Notes under the pieces: model-generated
Seen by the model: the letters and a program-made list of their open reading frames with translations, nothing else
Told to the model about the DNA's origin: nothing
Database searches by the model: none
Source: Patescibacteria group bacterium UBA6164
GTDB lineage: Bacteria; Patescibacteriota; Gracilibacteria; BD1-5; UBA6164
DNA: 33,183 nt
Direction of reading: 5' to 3'
NCBI GenBank assembly: GCA_002422305.1
Contig: DIUG01000010.1
Span: forward strand, 1-33,183
Program-made: the position numbers and the translations under genes
Shown: positions 1 to 9,213 of the stretch, piece after piece
Layout: every line of letters starts with the position of its first letter
Numbering within the stretch: position 1 is the stretch's first letter

Positions 1-259
1 TTTTATGAGTATTTTTCATAAATTATAGATTATTAATATAAAATAAATAAATAAAGTATTTTTATTATAATATTTTTTGAGTAATTGCAAAAAAAAAGAT
101 GTAGAAATTAAAAAAGGGCATAATCTAAATACTTACTACACCCATATTTATTTTTTTGTTTTTTTTACTAATAAAAAGAAAATAGTAAAAAAGATTTGAT
201 TTTTTTATTTTTATACATATGATATGCGAAATTTTATAATATTATTTAAATATAAAGAT
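1..259. other. Gene-free AT-rich leader upstream of rplS
   Basis: I see no open reading frame of useful length in either direction with TAA and TAG as stops. The stretch is mostly A and T runs. A TATAAT box at 235-240 lies 19 bases before the preferred L19 start and is the best promoter candidate. A 10-bp inverted repeat (TTTTTTACTA at 161-170, TAGTAAAAAA at 183-192) could be the end of an earlier transcript but is made almost only of A and T, so I give it little weight. Confidence 0.5.
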
Positions 260-613
260 ATGACAAATTCTGAATTAATAAAAACAGTTCAATCTTCTTT
301 TTTACAAGAAGGTAGAGAACAAATAAGAACAGGTATGGAAGTTGAGGTTTATCAAATTATTAAAGAAGCTGGTAAAGAAAGAATTCAAAAATATAAAGGT
401 TTAGTTATAAAAACTTCTTGAAAATCTGAATTAGAAAAAAATATAACTGTTAGAAGAAAAATTTGAGCTTTTTGAGTTGAAAAAGTTTTTCCTATTCATT
501 CTTCAACTGTACAAAAAATAGATATTATTAGACAATTTAAAGTTAGAAGAAAATCTATTAAATTTATTAGAGATCTTACTGGTAAAGCAGCTAGACTTAA
601 AGAAGTTAAATAG
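260..613 (+). CDS. rplS: 50S ribosomal protein L19
   Basis: L19 sits at the 30S-50S interface of the ribosome. The 117-residue product carries the family hallmarks: RTGMEVEVYQIIKEAGKERI, then KGLVIKTSGK, VRRKIGAFGVEKVFPIHS, and the C-terminal DLTGKAARLKEVK. Three conserved glycines are TGA codons, so the standard code would cut the gene at 421. An in-frame ATG at 224 would add 12 residues. I prefer 260 because it gives the usual family length (about 115) and because a TATAAT box lies at 235-240, downstream of the ATG at 224. The gene ends with TAG and is followed within 20 bases by a strong terminator, so it is probably transcribed alone. Identity is secure; the start is less so. Confidence 0.95.
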
Positions 614-628
614 TTTTTTAAAAATAAA

Positions 629-665
629 AAAAATCCTTCATTTTTTGTAGGATTTTTCTTTTATT
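629..665 (+). terminator. Rho-independent terminator after rplS
   Basis: A perfect 9-bp stem, AAAAATCCT (629-637) against AGGATTTTT (649-657), is followed by a T-rich tail. It lies 15 bases after the rplS stop and before gatA, so the two genes are separate transcription units. Confidence 0.8.
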
Positions 666-720
666 TTTATTTTTTTTATATATACTTGTTTTATTATTTT
701 TAATTATAAATGAAAAAATT

Positions 721-2175
721 ATGAGTTATAAAGATTTAAGTTTAGAACAATTAATAGATTATATAAAATCTGGAAAAACTTCAAAAGAAGAAGTTTTTAA
801 TTATTTTTTAAAAAGAATAGAGAAGTATGATTGAAAATTAAAATCATATAACTTTATAAATAAAAATTGATTATCTAAATTAGAATGAGATTTATATTGA
901 GCTCCTATTGCAATAAAAGATATTTTTTGTGAAAAATGAATTGTTACTACTTGTGCATCAAATATGTTAAGAGATTTTAAACCACCTTATAATGCAACCG
1001 TAATAGAAAGATTAAATAAAGCATGAATGAGTTCTCTTTGAAAAGTAAATATGGACGAATTTGCAATGTGATCAACAAGCGAAAGCTCTGTATTAAATAC
1101 TACTATAAATCCATGGTGAATAAATAGAATTCCTGGATGATCAAGTTGATGATCTGCAGCAGCAGTTGCAGCTTGATTAGCACCTGCAGCACTATGAACT
1201 GATACTTGAGGTAGTATTAGACAACCTGCTTCTATGTGTGGTATAGTTTGATTTAAACCAAGTTATTGAAGAAATTCTAGATATTGAGTAATGGCTATGG
1301 CTTCTAGTTTAGATTGTCCTTGAACTCTTACAAAAACAGTTAAAGATTCTGCTTTATTATATGATATAATGAATTGAGAAGATGAAAAAGAAAATACTTC
1401 ATTATCATGAAAAGATTTAATAAATCCAAAAATTTGGAATACAAAAGATTTAAAATGATTAAAAATAGGTGTACCAAAAGAATATTTTGAAGAATGATTA
1501 GATATATGAGTAAGAGCTAGAATAGAAGAAGCTATAGAAAAAATGAAAGAACTATGAGCTGAAATAAAAGAAGTTAGTTTACCAATGACAAAATATGCAA
1601 TTGCTACTTATTACATAATAATGCCTGCAGAAGTATCTACTAATTTATCTAGATATGATGGTATAAGATTTTGACATAATTCTTTGGAATCTTACTGAAG
1701 TACAGATGAATTATTTATGAATAATAGAGAAGAGTGATTTTGAAATGAAGCAAAAAGAAGAATAGTTCTTTGAAGTTATATATTATCAGCATGATATTAT
1801 GATGCTTATTTTAAAAAAGCTACACAAATAAGAACTTTAATAATAGAAGATTTTAATAAAGCCTTTTCTGAAGTTGATGCTATTATTTCCCCTGTTGCAC
1901 CTAGTGTTGCATGGAAAATATGAGAAAAAATAAATGATCCTGTAAAGATGTATTTATCAGATGCTTATACAATACCTGCTTCACTTGCATGATTACCATG
2001 AATTTCTATTCCTTGTTGACTTGCTGAATCAAATGATTTAGAAAAAGAATTATTACCAGTTTGATTACAAATTCTTACACCAAGATTAGAAGAAGAAAAA
2101 TTATTTGAAATTGCTTATGTATATGAGCAAGCAACTAATTTTGGTAAATTAAAACCTAATGGTTATGAAGATTAA
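721..2175 (+). CDS. gatA: Glutamyl-tRNA(Gln)/aspartyl-tRNA(Asn) amidotransferase subunit A
   Basis: GatA releases ammonia from glutamine so that GatB can convert misacylated Glu-tRNA(Gln) or Asp-tRNA(Asn) to the correct aminoacyl-tRNA. The 484-residue product has the usual length and the amidase signature. The Ser-cisSer-Lys catalytic triad is visible as Lys66 (in AIKD), Ser141 (in GGSSGGSAAA) and Ser165 (in GTDTGGSIRQPAS); the 99-residue spacing from Lys to Ser matches characterised GatA. PAEVSTNLSRYDGIRFGH and LAGLPGISIPCG are also conserved. Many of these glycines are TGA, which makes this gene the clearest proof of the recoding. No gatB or gatC is adjacent, so the subunits are dispersed. 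The ATG at 710 is out of frame, so 721 is the start. Confidence 0.97.
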
Positions 2176-2277
2176 TTTTTATTACTGTTTATATAAAAAG
2201 TTTTAGCGAATAATTCAATAAAATAAATTATAATTTTTTCATAAACATATCGTTACTATCAACTGAAATAAATTATT

Positions 2278-2357
2278 CAAAGGGCTAAAGCCCTCTGTTG
2301 ACAAAATATTACACAAAAGTTAAAATCAGTTTGTTAACAGAGGGCTTTAGCCCTTTG
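2278..2357. repeat. GC-rich nested palindrome (MITE/REP-like)
   Basis: Two 25-bp arms (2278-2302 and 2333-2357) are inverted copies with 24 of 25 matches and about 30 bases between them. Each arm contains its own palindrome: AGGGCT-AA-AGCCCT on the left and AGGGCT-TT-AGCCCT on the right. The arms are about half G+C in a region that is otherwise over three-quarters A+T. There is no T-tract after it, so it is a poor terminator. I infer an intergenic mobile or REP-type element, or a structured RNA. Confidence 0.7.
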
Positions 2358-2427
2358 TTATATTAAGCTATTATCTTAATTAAATATATTCTCAGATGAT
2401 AGTAAAAACATATCTTTATATTTTGAC

Positions 2428-2470
2428 AAATAATCACTTATATAATAAAATATAAGTGATTATTTTATTA
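2428..2470 (+). terminator. AT-rich hairpin, probable terminator of the gatA unit
   Basis: A perfect 15-bp inverted repeat (2428-2442 and 2451-2465) with an 8-base loop ends in TTTATTA. It lies 253 bases after gatA and 15 bases before the next start. It may end gatA transcripts or act as an attenuator in the leader of the next gene; the short T-tract keeps confidence moderate. Confidence 0.5.
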
Positions 2471-2479
2471 TAAAGATTT

Positions 2480-3574
2480 ATGACACAAAATATATTTAAA
2501 TGAGGACCTTTGATATCAGAGACCATTGAACAATCAAAAAATAAAGAAGAATTATGAAAAAAAGAAATTGCATATAATATTCCTAAACAAAATTTATATT
2601 GAACATTTACCCCAAGTAAAAGCAATATTAATTATGAAAAAATAGATAATACCGAAGAAAAAACTAATATAAATTCTGAACAACAAGTAACTAATAAAGA
2701 ATGATTAGAAAATAAAAAATTTGATTTAAATAAATTTAAAGAAAATCCTAATTATCCAATACTTGAAAGATTTACACAAATACAATGAAGAAATTGAGAA
2801 AAAATTAATAATACTCAATTAAGTAATGATAATTTATTAGAAATTTCAAAGATTTTACAAGAAAATTGATGAAAAAATAGTTTGGATTATTTAAAAAGTA
2901 AATTAAATACTATTGATTTTAAAGATAAAAAAACAGCTTTTTATTTATGAAACTATATTGATAAAGTAAAACTTTTAAATAAGTGAAAGAAAGAAGAAAC
3001 TTTAGATGATTGAGAAAAATTATATTCTCTTCCAAAAGAATTTAAAGATATAAATATTTTAAATAATCAAAAAGATGATATAGTACAATTATTGATAAAA
3101 AATTATACAAAATTACCTAATACAAATAATTGAGAACCCAAGTTTGAAAAAGATATTTTGACTACATTTGAAATTACAGCGAATAAAATAATAGAATGAA
3201 AAAATTTCCCTAGAAATGAATCATTTGACTTAGCTATGAGAGATATTAAAAATGGTGATTTAGAAACTAGATATAATGCTTTATCATACATTAATTCTTT
3301 AGTAAATACTTTAGAATGAATAAAATGATTAAATTCTAAGATTGATTACAAAAAAAATCATGAATTAAAAAAACAAGATTACCTAGATTTTAAAATTTTA
3401 AAATTAAATAAAGAATTAATTGAATTACAAAATAAGTGAGACAATATAAAGGCTCAAGAATTAAAACAAAATATAATTGATTTAGAATGAGAAAAAAATA
3501 ATTGAGATATCTTTGAAGCTTGAGAACTTGATAAAATAAAAGAAACTGAACCTGAAATTATAAGTAAAATATAA
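2480..3574 (+). CDS. Charged hypothetical protein, 364 aa
   Basis: I do not recognise this protein. It is soluble, has no signal peptide or membrane segment, and is rich in Lys, Asn, Glu and Ile. The N-terminal third (MTQNIFKGGPLISETIEQSK and on to about residue 90) looks disordered. The middle has short helical blocks such as RFTQIQGRNGEKI and NPNYPILE, and the last 90 residues (KKQDYLDFKILKLNKELIEL and on) should form a coiled coil. All glycines but one are TGA. The start has TATAAA at 2469-2474, which would give an almost leaderless mRNA. The next gene, comEC, converges on it, and the two 3' ends share a hairpin. Function unknown; it may be lineage-specific. Confidence 0.8.
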
Positions 3575-3575
3575 A

Positions 3576-3611
3576 AGAATAACAAATTATAAAATTGTTA
3601 TTCTTTTTTTC
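3576..3611. terminator. Bidirectional terminator between hypothetical gene and comEC
   Basis: A 10-bp stem, AGAATAACAA (3576-3585) against TTGTTATTCT (3595-3604), is followed by seven T on the plus strand. On the minus strand it is followed by a weaker T-rich run. The comEC stop codon (3598-3600) lies inside the right arm, so the hairpin is partly coding. Confidence 0.75.
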
Positions 3612-5073
3612 TGAACCAAATAATTAAAAATATTAAAATCATAAAATAAACTATTTGTATGTAATTTTTATATACTCAAATGTCTACTTTAATTATAAAC
3701 CAGTCCAATTTTCAAAAGAAATGTACAACTATAATATCCCATTTTAAAAATATCCATGTAATATATCATATATATATTCATGCAATAGGAAAGATAAAAT
3801 AAATAATAGTAGATAAAAAACCTAGTAACATTGCAATAGGAATAGTCCAGGTAACAGCTATATTTGCAATTGGAGACAATATTGATATTTGACCAAAATT
3901 AAAAAGCATTATTGGTAAAGTAAATGACATTGCTGATAGAGTTAATGTAAAAGCAGTTTTTATTTCTAAAAAATCTGGTAAAAAATAGAATATCTTTTCA
4001 AAAAATCTTTGTGTATATATTATTCATAAAACTGCTAAAAAACTTAAATGTAGAGATACATCATAATTTAAACTTAAAGGTGAGATAAATATCATTATTC
4101 AAGCTGTAATTAAAATAATTGACAATAAATTTCATTTTCTACCTGAAACTAATATATAATATCATATAAGTCACATTATCGAAGCTCTAATTACGGGAGC
4201 AGTATCACCTACAAGAATTGTAAAAAAAGCAATTCATATAGTAATAAATATAACTCTAATAAATACTGGAAAATATTTTACTAGATATGATAAAAATATA
4301 ATTAATATAGTAATATTAAATCATGATACAGCAATAAAATGAGTCAGTCATGAATTATTAAAATTTTGTTTTAATTCCTTTGGTAAAGATTCTCTAGCTC
4401 AAAGTAATATTCATCATAAAAAAATAGCTTCTTCGTTTGGATATATTTCATAAATTGTATTTAAAAATAATTTTCTAATTTTTATGATATTAGATTCTAT
4501 TTTATTTATTTTAATTTTTCCTATTCTTTCAAAATTATATATATTAGATTTAAAATAGATATTTTTTGAAATCATATAATTTTTGTATGAAAAACCATTA
4601 AAATTATCAAATACAAATAATTTTGTATTAGTTTTTAATATATCTCATTTTTCTAATTCATAATTTTTATCTATTATTAAAATAGCTTTTATATTTTTAT
4701 TTGTTTTTATTTCTCAAACTTTAATCAATTTTGCTACATATTCTATTTTAAACTCTTCAACTTTATTTATATCATGAATCAATAATATTAATTCATGATT
4801 TTTATTATTATAATAAGGTTTTATTAATTTTTCTATAGAATTAATTTCTTTTAAATTTAAATCAGATATAAGTATACCTATAATAAATCAAATAATACTT
4901 ATTATTAGTACTTTTTTAAATTTTTTAGTAATTATAAAATATGATAAAAATAGTACTACTAGAGAAAGTAATACTATTAATGATATAAAAATATCTTTTG
5001 ATAAGTTATTTATAAATACTCAAATTATAAAAAATATTGATAAAAATATAAATAATATGTTTTTTGAAATCAT
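3598..5073 (-). CDS. comEC: ComEC/Rec2-family competence membrane channel
   Basis: ComEC forms the inner-membrane channel that takes single-stranded DNA into the cell during natural transformation. The 491-residue protein begins with two or three membrane segments, then an OB-like region (about 70-190), then the core competence domain. That domain opens with GGILLGARESLPKELKQNF and NNSGLTHFIAVSGFNITIL and carries VGDTAPVIRASIMG and YDVSLHLSFLAVLG, all typical of the family. It ends shortly after the last membrane helices, so it lacks the C-terminal metallo-beta-lactamase nuclease domain of ComEC from Bacillus and many others. It begins four bases after the Lgt-like gene and is surely co-transcribed with it. 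Confidence 0.9.
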
Positions 5074-5077
5074 AATT

Positions 5078-5869
5078 TTATAGTTTTATTATAGTTTTAT
5101 CTTTTTCGTTTATTTTAAGTATTTTTAGTAATCTATATCAAGAAAAAATTATTAAAAATATACTAAATGTTTGCATTAAATTTATTCAAATAGAATATTT
5201 GAAAATATCAACTTGTCAATTAAAAAACTCAAAAATTAAAAATAAAGAAGACATAGTAATTAATCATACATATCAAATAATTCATTTTATATGTATATAC
5301 ATTGAACTTATATATGAAATTGAAAATAAAATGAAAAATAATATTGAGTAAATTATCGGAAGAGGAAAAATAGGAACTGGAAAAGGCACAGGTGTAAAAG
5401 GATGATTGTAAGATATTTCTATACCATAAAAAGTTTCTTTACCATATATTTGTCATCATAATAAGGCTCAAATATAAGCTATAAATAATATAAAAAAGAA
5501 AGATATTACTACTCAATCAATAAAATTATTTAATTTTTCTTTTCTTATTTTTAATGTAATATATAAAACTAATAAAAATCATATTATTGCTCAAGAAAGA
5601 GAGAAATTATAATCAGTCATTATAAAAAATTCAAAAGGATCTTTTATATATTTTAAATCATTCCATTTTCATATTACATAAAATAATCTAGAAAAGAAAA
5701 ATACAGATAAAAAATACCACAATATATTTTTTTGAAATATAAGATAGTCATATCCTATTTTTATAGATAGTTTTTTTAACATCCATAAAAATAGAAAAAA
5801 ACAAATTGATAAAGTTAATCCGAAAGTATAAATTATAAATCAATTTATTGGTTCGAGGAATGGAAACAT
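5078..5869 (-). CDS. Lgt-like polytopic membrane protein, probably catalytically divergent
   Basis: Lgt transfers diacylglycerol to prolipoproteins. This 263-residue protein has the Lgt layout of about seven membrane helices: MFPFLEPINGFIIYTFGL at the start, SRLFYVIG near residue 60, NFSLSGAIIGFLLVLY, then IAYIGALLGGQIYGKET, and FLIFEFFNG near the end. By eye these match Lgt segments (AIHGGLIG, RIGNFxNGE, the VEFFR region), but the essential residues differ. The His before GG is Ser, the Arg and Asn of RIGN are Tyr and Ala, and the Arg before VEFF is Leu. Either it is a very divergent Lgt or an Lgt-fold protein with another job. ATG at 5869 gives the family N-terminus. It overlaps nothing and precedes comEC by four bases. 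Confidence 0.6.
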
Positions 5870-6025
5870 AGTAATTAATAATAAATAAATAATTATTAAT
5901 AGAATTATAACAATTTTTTAAAATAATCAAAATTTAATAAACAATCTTTATTCATTATAGCTTATTTAAAGAAATATTATACTCTATAATAAAAATACTT
6001 TGGTCTTAAAAACTTATTATTTTTA

Positions 6026-6709
6026 TTATTTAAATATATAAATACCATTTTCATTGTCACTTACTACTTGTTTATTTTTAAATCATATAACTCTCTTTTT
6101 TAAACTATTTACTATATTAGAATCATGAGAAGCCATAATAACAGTTTTTCCATCAGAATTTATATCTAAAAATATATCCATTATTTCCTTAGCAGTTTCT
6201 GGATCCAAATTTCAAGTTGGTTCATCTCATATAATTATCTGAGGATCATGAACTAATGCTCTAGCAATTGCAACTCTTTGTTTTTCTCATCAACTAAGTT
6301 CATATATAAATTTATCCTTTTTTATAAGTAATCAAACTTTTTCTAAAGCTTCTGGTACTTTTTTTCTAATCAAAGCATCACTATAACCACAAACTTCCAT
6401 AGCAAATGCCACATTTTCATAAACTTTTTTTGATTCTAATAATTTATAATCTTGGAAAATTACTCAAATAGATCTTCTATAATTCAATAAACTATCTTCT
6501 GTCATCCCCTTGTAAAGAGAGAGATTATTATCTAATATAATATCTCATTTAACAGGTTTAAAATCTCAAATAAGAGATCTAATTAAACTAGTTTTTCAGC
6601 TACCCGAATAACCAATAAAAAATACAAATTCTCATTTTTTAATTTCTATATCAACATCTCTTAAAACAGTTTTATTTCAAAATGTAAGAGTAATATTATC
6701 TATTTTCAT
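6026..6709 (-). CDS. ftsE: Cell-division ABC transporter ATPase FtsE
   Basis: FtsE with FtsX couples divisome assembly to peptidoglycan hydrolases. The 227-residue ATPase has Walker A GYSGSGKTS (33-41), Q-loop VIFQDYKLL, signature LSGGEKQRVAIARAL, Walker B IIIGDEPTGNLD and switch His in ASHD. RRSIGVIFQDYKLLESKKVY and ENVAFAMEVCG are diagnostic for FtsE over other ABC ATPases. FtsX is not next to it: the neighbours are the antiporter upstream and the Lgt-like protein 156 bases downstream. A terminator at 6755-6791 separates it from the antiporter, so it starts its own unit. Start ATG at 6709 lies after an AT-rich stretch with no Shine-Dalgarno sequence. Confidence 0.92.
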
Positions 6710-6754
6710 ATATTATTTTTTTAAAGATTTTATTTTTAACTTTTTACTATATAA

Positions 6755-6791
6755 GTATATAAAAAGAACTTAATTTTTCAAATTTAAGTTC
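6755..6791 (-). terminator. Rho-independent terminator of the antiporter unit
   Basis: Read on the minus strand, GAACTTAA (6791-6784) pairs with TTAAGTTC (6773-6766), followed by TTTTTATATA. It lies downstream of the antiporter gene and the GC-rich element and just upstream of ftsE. Confidence 0.7.
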
Positions 6792-6807
6792 AAATCTTAT
6801 ATTATAC

Positions 6808-6961
6808 TTGTAGGGAAACAACCCACTCTTGTCCACAGGATGACCTAAAGGCCTAATTCTCTCCCTTATTTTAAGGGAGAGAGGCTACAATTGTTCCCCC
6901 TTGCCCTTATTTAAGGGAAAGGATTCAGGTTAGGGTTAATTTTGAAATTATTTCCCTACAA
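6808..6961. repeat. 154-bp GC-rich element with terminal inverted repeats
   Basis: Perfect 10-bp terminal inverted repeats, TTGTAGGGAA (6808-6817) and TTCCCTACAA (6952-6961), bound a segment far richer in G+C than its surroundings. Inside are a 10-bp hairpin, CTCTCCCTTA (6859-6868) with TAAGGGAGAG (6872-6881), and a 6-bp one, CCCTTA/TAAGGG (6904-6917). It ends five bases before the antiporter stop codon. It contains no open reading frame of note. The structure is that of a MITE-like non-autonomous element; I do not see a clear target-site duplication. Confidence 0.65.
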
Positions 6962-6966
6962 CTTTA

Positions 6967-9099
6967 TTATACTAATTTTTTTAAATCAATATACATTTCA
7001 TTTTCTATATCATTCATAAATCTAATATATAATTTTGTAGTAATAATTTCTTTATGATATAAATCTTTTACTACTTTTTCTTCTAATTTTAAAAGAGATT
7101 TATTTACTAAATTTGATTCTATAGCATTTATTGTAACTTTATGAGCTGAAAATAACTTAATTCTTTTTTCATCTGCATTTTTATTAAAAAGTGCATACAA
7201 TTCAATTATTTCTTCAAAAATATTTTTATCAAATCAAAAATCTATTTCTGCTAATATTCTAAGTTCTTTTATTACTTTTCTAGTAATAATTAAACGAGTT
7301 CTATTTCTAATATATGCATCTAAGTCTGTAGATCTCTTTTTATAAATTCATACAACAAAATTAGAAAATATATCGTAATCATTATCTTTTTTAGATATTT
7401 TTCTAAGTTGCAAATGATCATGTTCAACTCTTTCCATTTGTTTCTCTATTTTTCTAAGAATATATTTAAAGTTGTGTTCATCTATTTCATTATAATAAAA
7501 AAGATTTTTTAAATATTGTTTTTCTATTCAAAGTGCATGAAGAGAAATAGCTCTTCTTATGAGTGATATAGAATCATCTTTTTTGTCTCATAAAAGTTTC
7601 TTCATATTATTAATAGATTCATTTAATCTTTTAGTATAATTAACAGTTAATTCTTCATATTCTACATGTGTTAAATATGCTTTTTTATAGGACAAATTAA
7701 GTTTTTCAATTATCTTAAAATTTGCTAATATTTTTCATTCTTCATACTCAAACTCTTCCAATTTATGAAGTTTATCTAACTGTAATTGTTTCATCAATTT
7801 TGGAGTCAAAGGAGCTTTAACAAATAATGTAAACATTATACTTCCTATAGTTAATACTGTCAAAAAATCCTTTATAGAAAAATCATAAGTCCATCAAACA
7901 AGTTTCTGAAAAGCTAATATTTTTTCATAATCAGAATCTTCAACTCATGGAATTAATAATACCATCATTAAAGCTAATGATCATCTAAGACTTCACCATG
8001 ATAACAACTTTGCCCAACTATATGGTATATGTTCTTCAATTTTAAAAAAATTTATAGTAAAAATAGGTATATAAACTGAAATAAGTCTAGATATCATTAC
8101 TGTTAATATAGCAATAATAACTGGTAATATAAAATTTGTAAAATCTATATCTATAGTAGATAAAACCAATCACATCAAAATAAAAACAAGTGAATTAGCT
8201 ATAAAAGCAAAAAATTCCCAAAATTTTTGCATATGAACCTCTACTCTAGGTGAAATTTTATATCTTCAATAATTTCAAATTACAATTGATGCTACAACTG
8301 TAGATATTACTCAAGAAATAGGTAAAAATGGTATATAAATACTTATTAATTCAGCAAATATAAAGGTTAAATGTGCTAACATCATAGTTAATACTATTTC
8401 AACCTCTTCATTATTATTTATTTTTCAAATAATCTTACTAAATAATACTCAAGTAAATCATCAAAATAATATTCATCAAAATAACATAGATAAAAATTTA
8501 CCTACTCAAGAAAAATATGTAAAAGTACTTATTTGTCATCATTCTAATATTACTCAAAGTATAACTAAAAAGAAAGCAACAGCTGTACCATCATTAAAAA
8601 GACTTTCTCATTCAAATAATATAGTAAGTCTTCTAGGTGCTCATAATGATTTAAAAATTGATAAAACTGCTACGGGGTCTGTTGATGATATTAAAATTCA
8701 AAATAACAAACAAACTAAATATGGAATATTTAGTCAAGCAAAAGGAAAAATATAAAATAAAGCTAATGAAATAATTATTGAAGATATTAATAATCAAAAA
8801 ATAGCTAGTGCTGATATTGCTTTCCAATTTGTTAATAAATGTCTATAATTTATGTTATAAGCTCATTCAAAAAGTAAAACTGGTAAAAAAACAAAAAATA
8901 ATAAATTTGGAGTTAATTGAAAATCATCAATAAATGAAAAAATTGATATATTTGAAATAGGTACCAAAATTAATCATACAATCACAAGCAATACTGTATA
9001 TGGAAAATTTATTTTTTTACTAATAATTTGTGTAAAAGAACAAATTATTAGTAAAATGATTACAGATAAGGTTTGTGTTAAAAATGTTAATTCTTGCAT
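6967..9099 (-). CDS. CPA1-family Na+(K+)/H+ antiporter with long cytoplasmic tail
   Basis: This 710-residue protein exchanges Na+ or K+ for protons across the cytoplasmic membrane. Residues 1 to about 420 form some 12 membrane helices with the CPA1/NhaP core: VFLPVLLFEGAYNI, then ISSTDPVAVLSIFKSLGAP, then RRLTILFEGESLFNDGTAVA. The ion-binding Asp of the STDP motif and the ND of LFNDGTA are present, as is WGSLRGSLALMM. The last 280 residues are soluble, charged and helical, without a recognised TrkA-C or cyclic-nucleotide domain; they are a large, probably regulatory tail. Nearly all glycines are TGA. Start ATG 9099 opens the first helix. Specificity for Na+ over K+ cannot be read from the sequence. 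Confidence 0.9.
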
Positions 9100-9164
9100 A
9101 ATATATTTTAAAACTATAAATTTATGTTCTAATGAAATATTTATCTAAAAACAAAATAGAAGTT

Positions 9165-9194
9165 TAAAAAAAAAATTTATTAAAGCAAATTTTT
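9165..9194 (-). terminator. Terminator of the OMT-thiI-VirD4 operon
   Basis: On the minus strand AAAAATTT (9194-9187) pairs with AAATTTTT (9178-9171), with an 8-base loop and further T residues. It follows the ATPase stop by about 20 bases. All-A/T stem, so only moderate confidence. Confidence 0.5.
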
Positions 9195-9213
9195 AAAAAA
9201 AAATGTAAAAAAA

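Larger units (their letters stand above)
2176..2479. other. 304-bp intergenic region with two inverted repeats
   Basis: No gene is visible. The region holds a GC-rich nested palindrome (2278-2357) and a 15-bp AT-rich inverted repeat (2428-2465), both listed separately. A TTGACA at 2423-2428 looks like a -35 box but has no TATAAT at normal spacing. TATAAA at 2469-2474, five bases before the next ATG, is the nearest -10-like box. Confidence 0.6.

Noticed and set aside
224..259. Upstream ATG giving a 12-residue N-terminal extension of L19
   Set aside because: The extension has no homology to L19, and the best -10 box (235-240) lies after this ATG; start 260 gives the family length.
5851..5870. 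GGTTCGAGG resembling a tRNA T-loop
   Set aside because: It is within the start of the Lgt-like gene, and no cloverleaf or acceptor stem can be formed around it.
5748..5930. Minus-strand reading frame beginning at a TTG
   Set aside because: It lies in a different frame from the Lgt-like gene, which covers the same DNA with a convincing membrane protein, and it soon runs into a stop.
6808..6961. Possible CRISPR or tRNA-like RNA in the GC-rich island
   Set aside because: There are no regularly spaced direct repeats and no cloverleaf; terminal inverted repeats fit a MITE-like element better.
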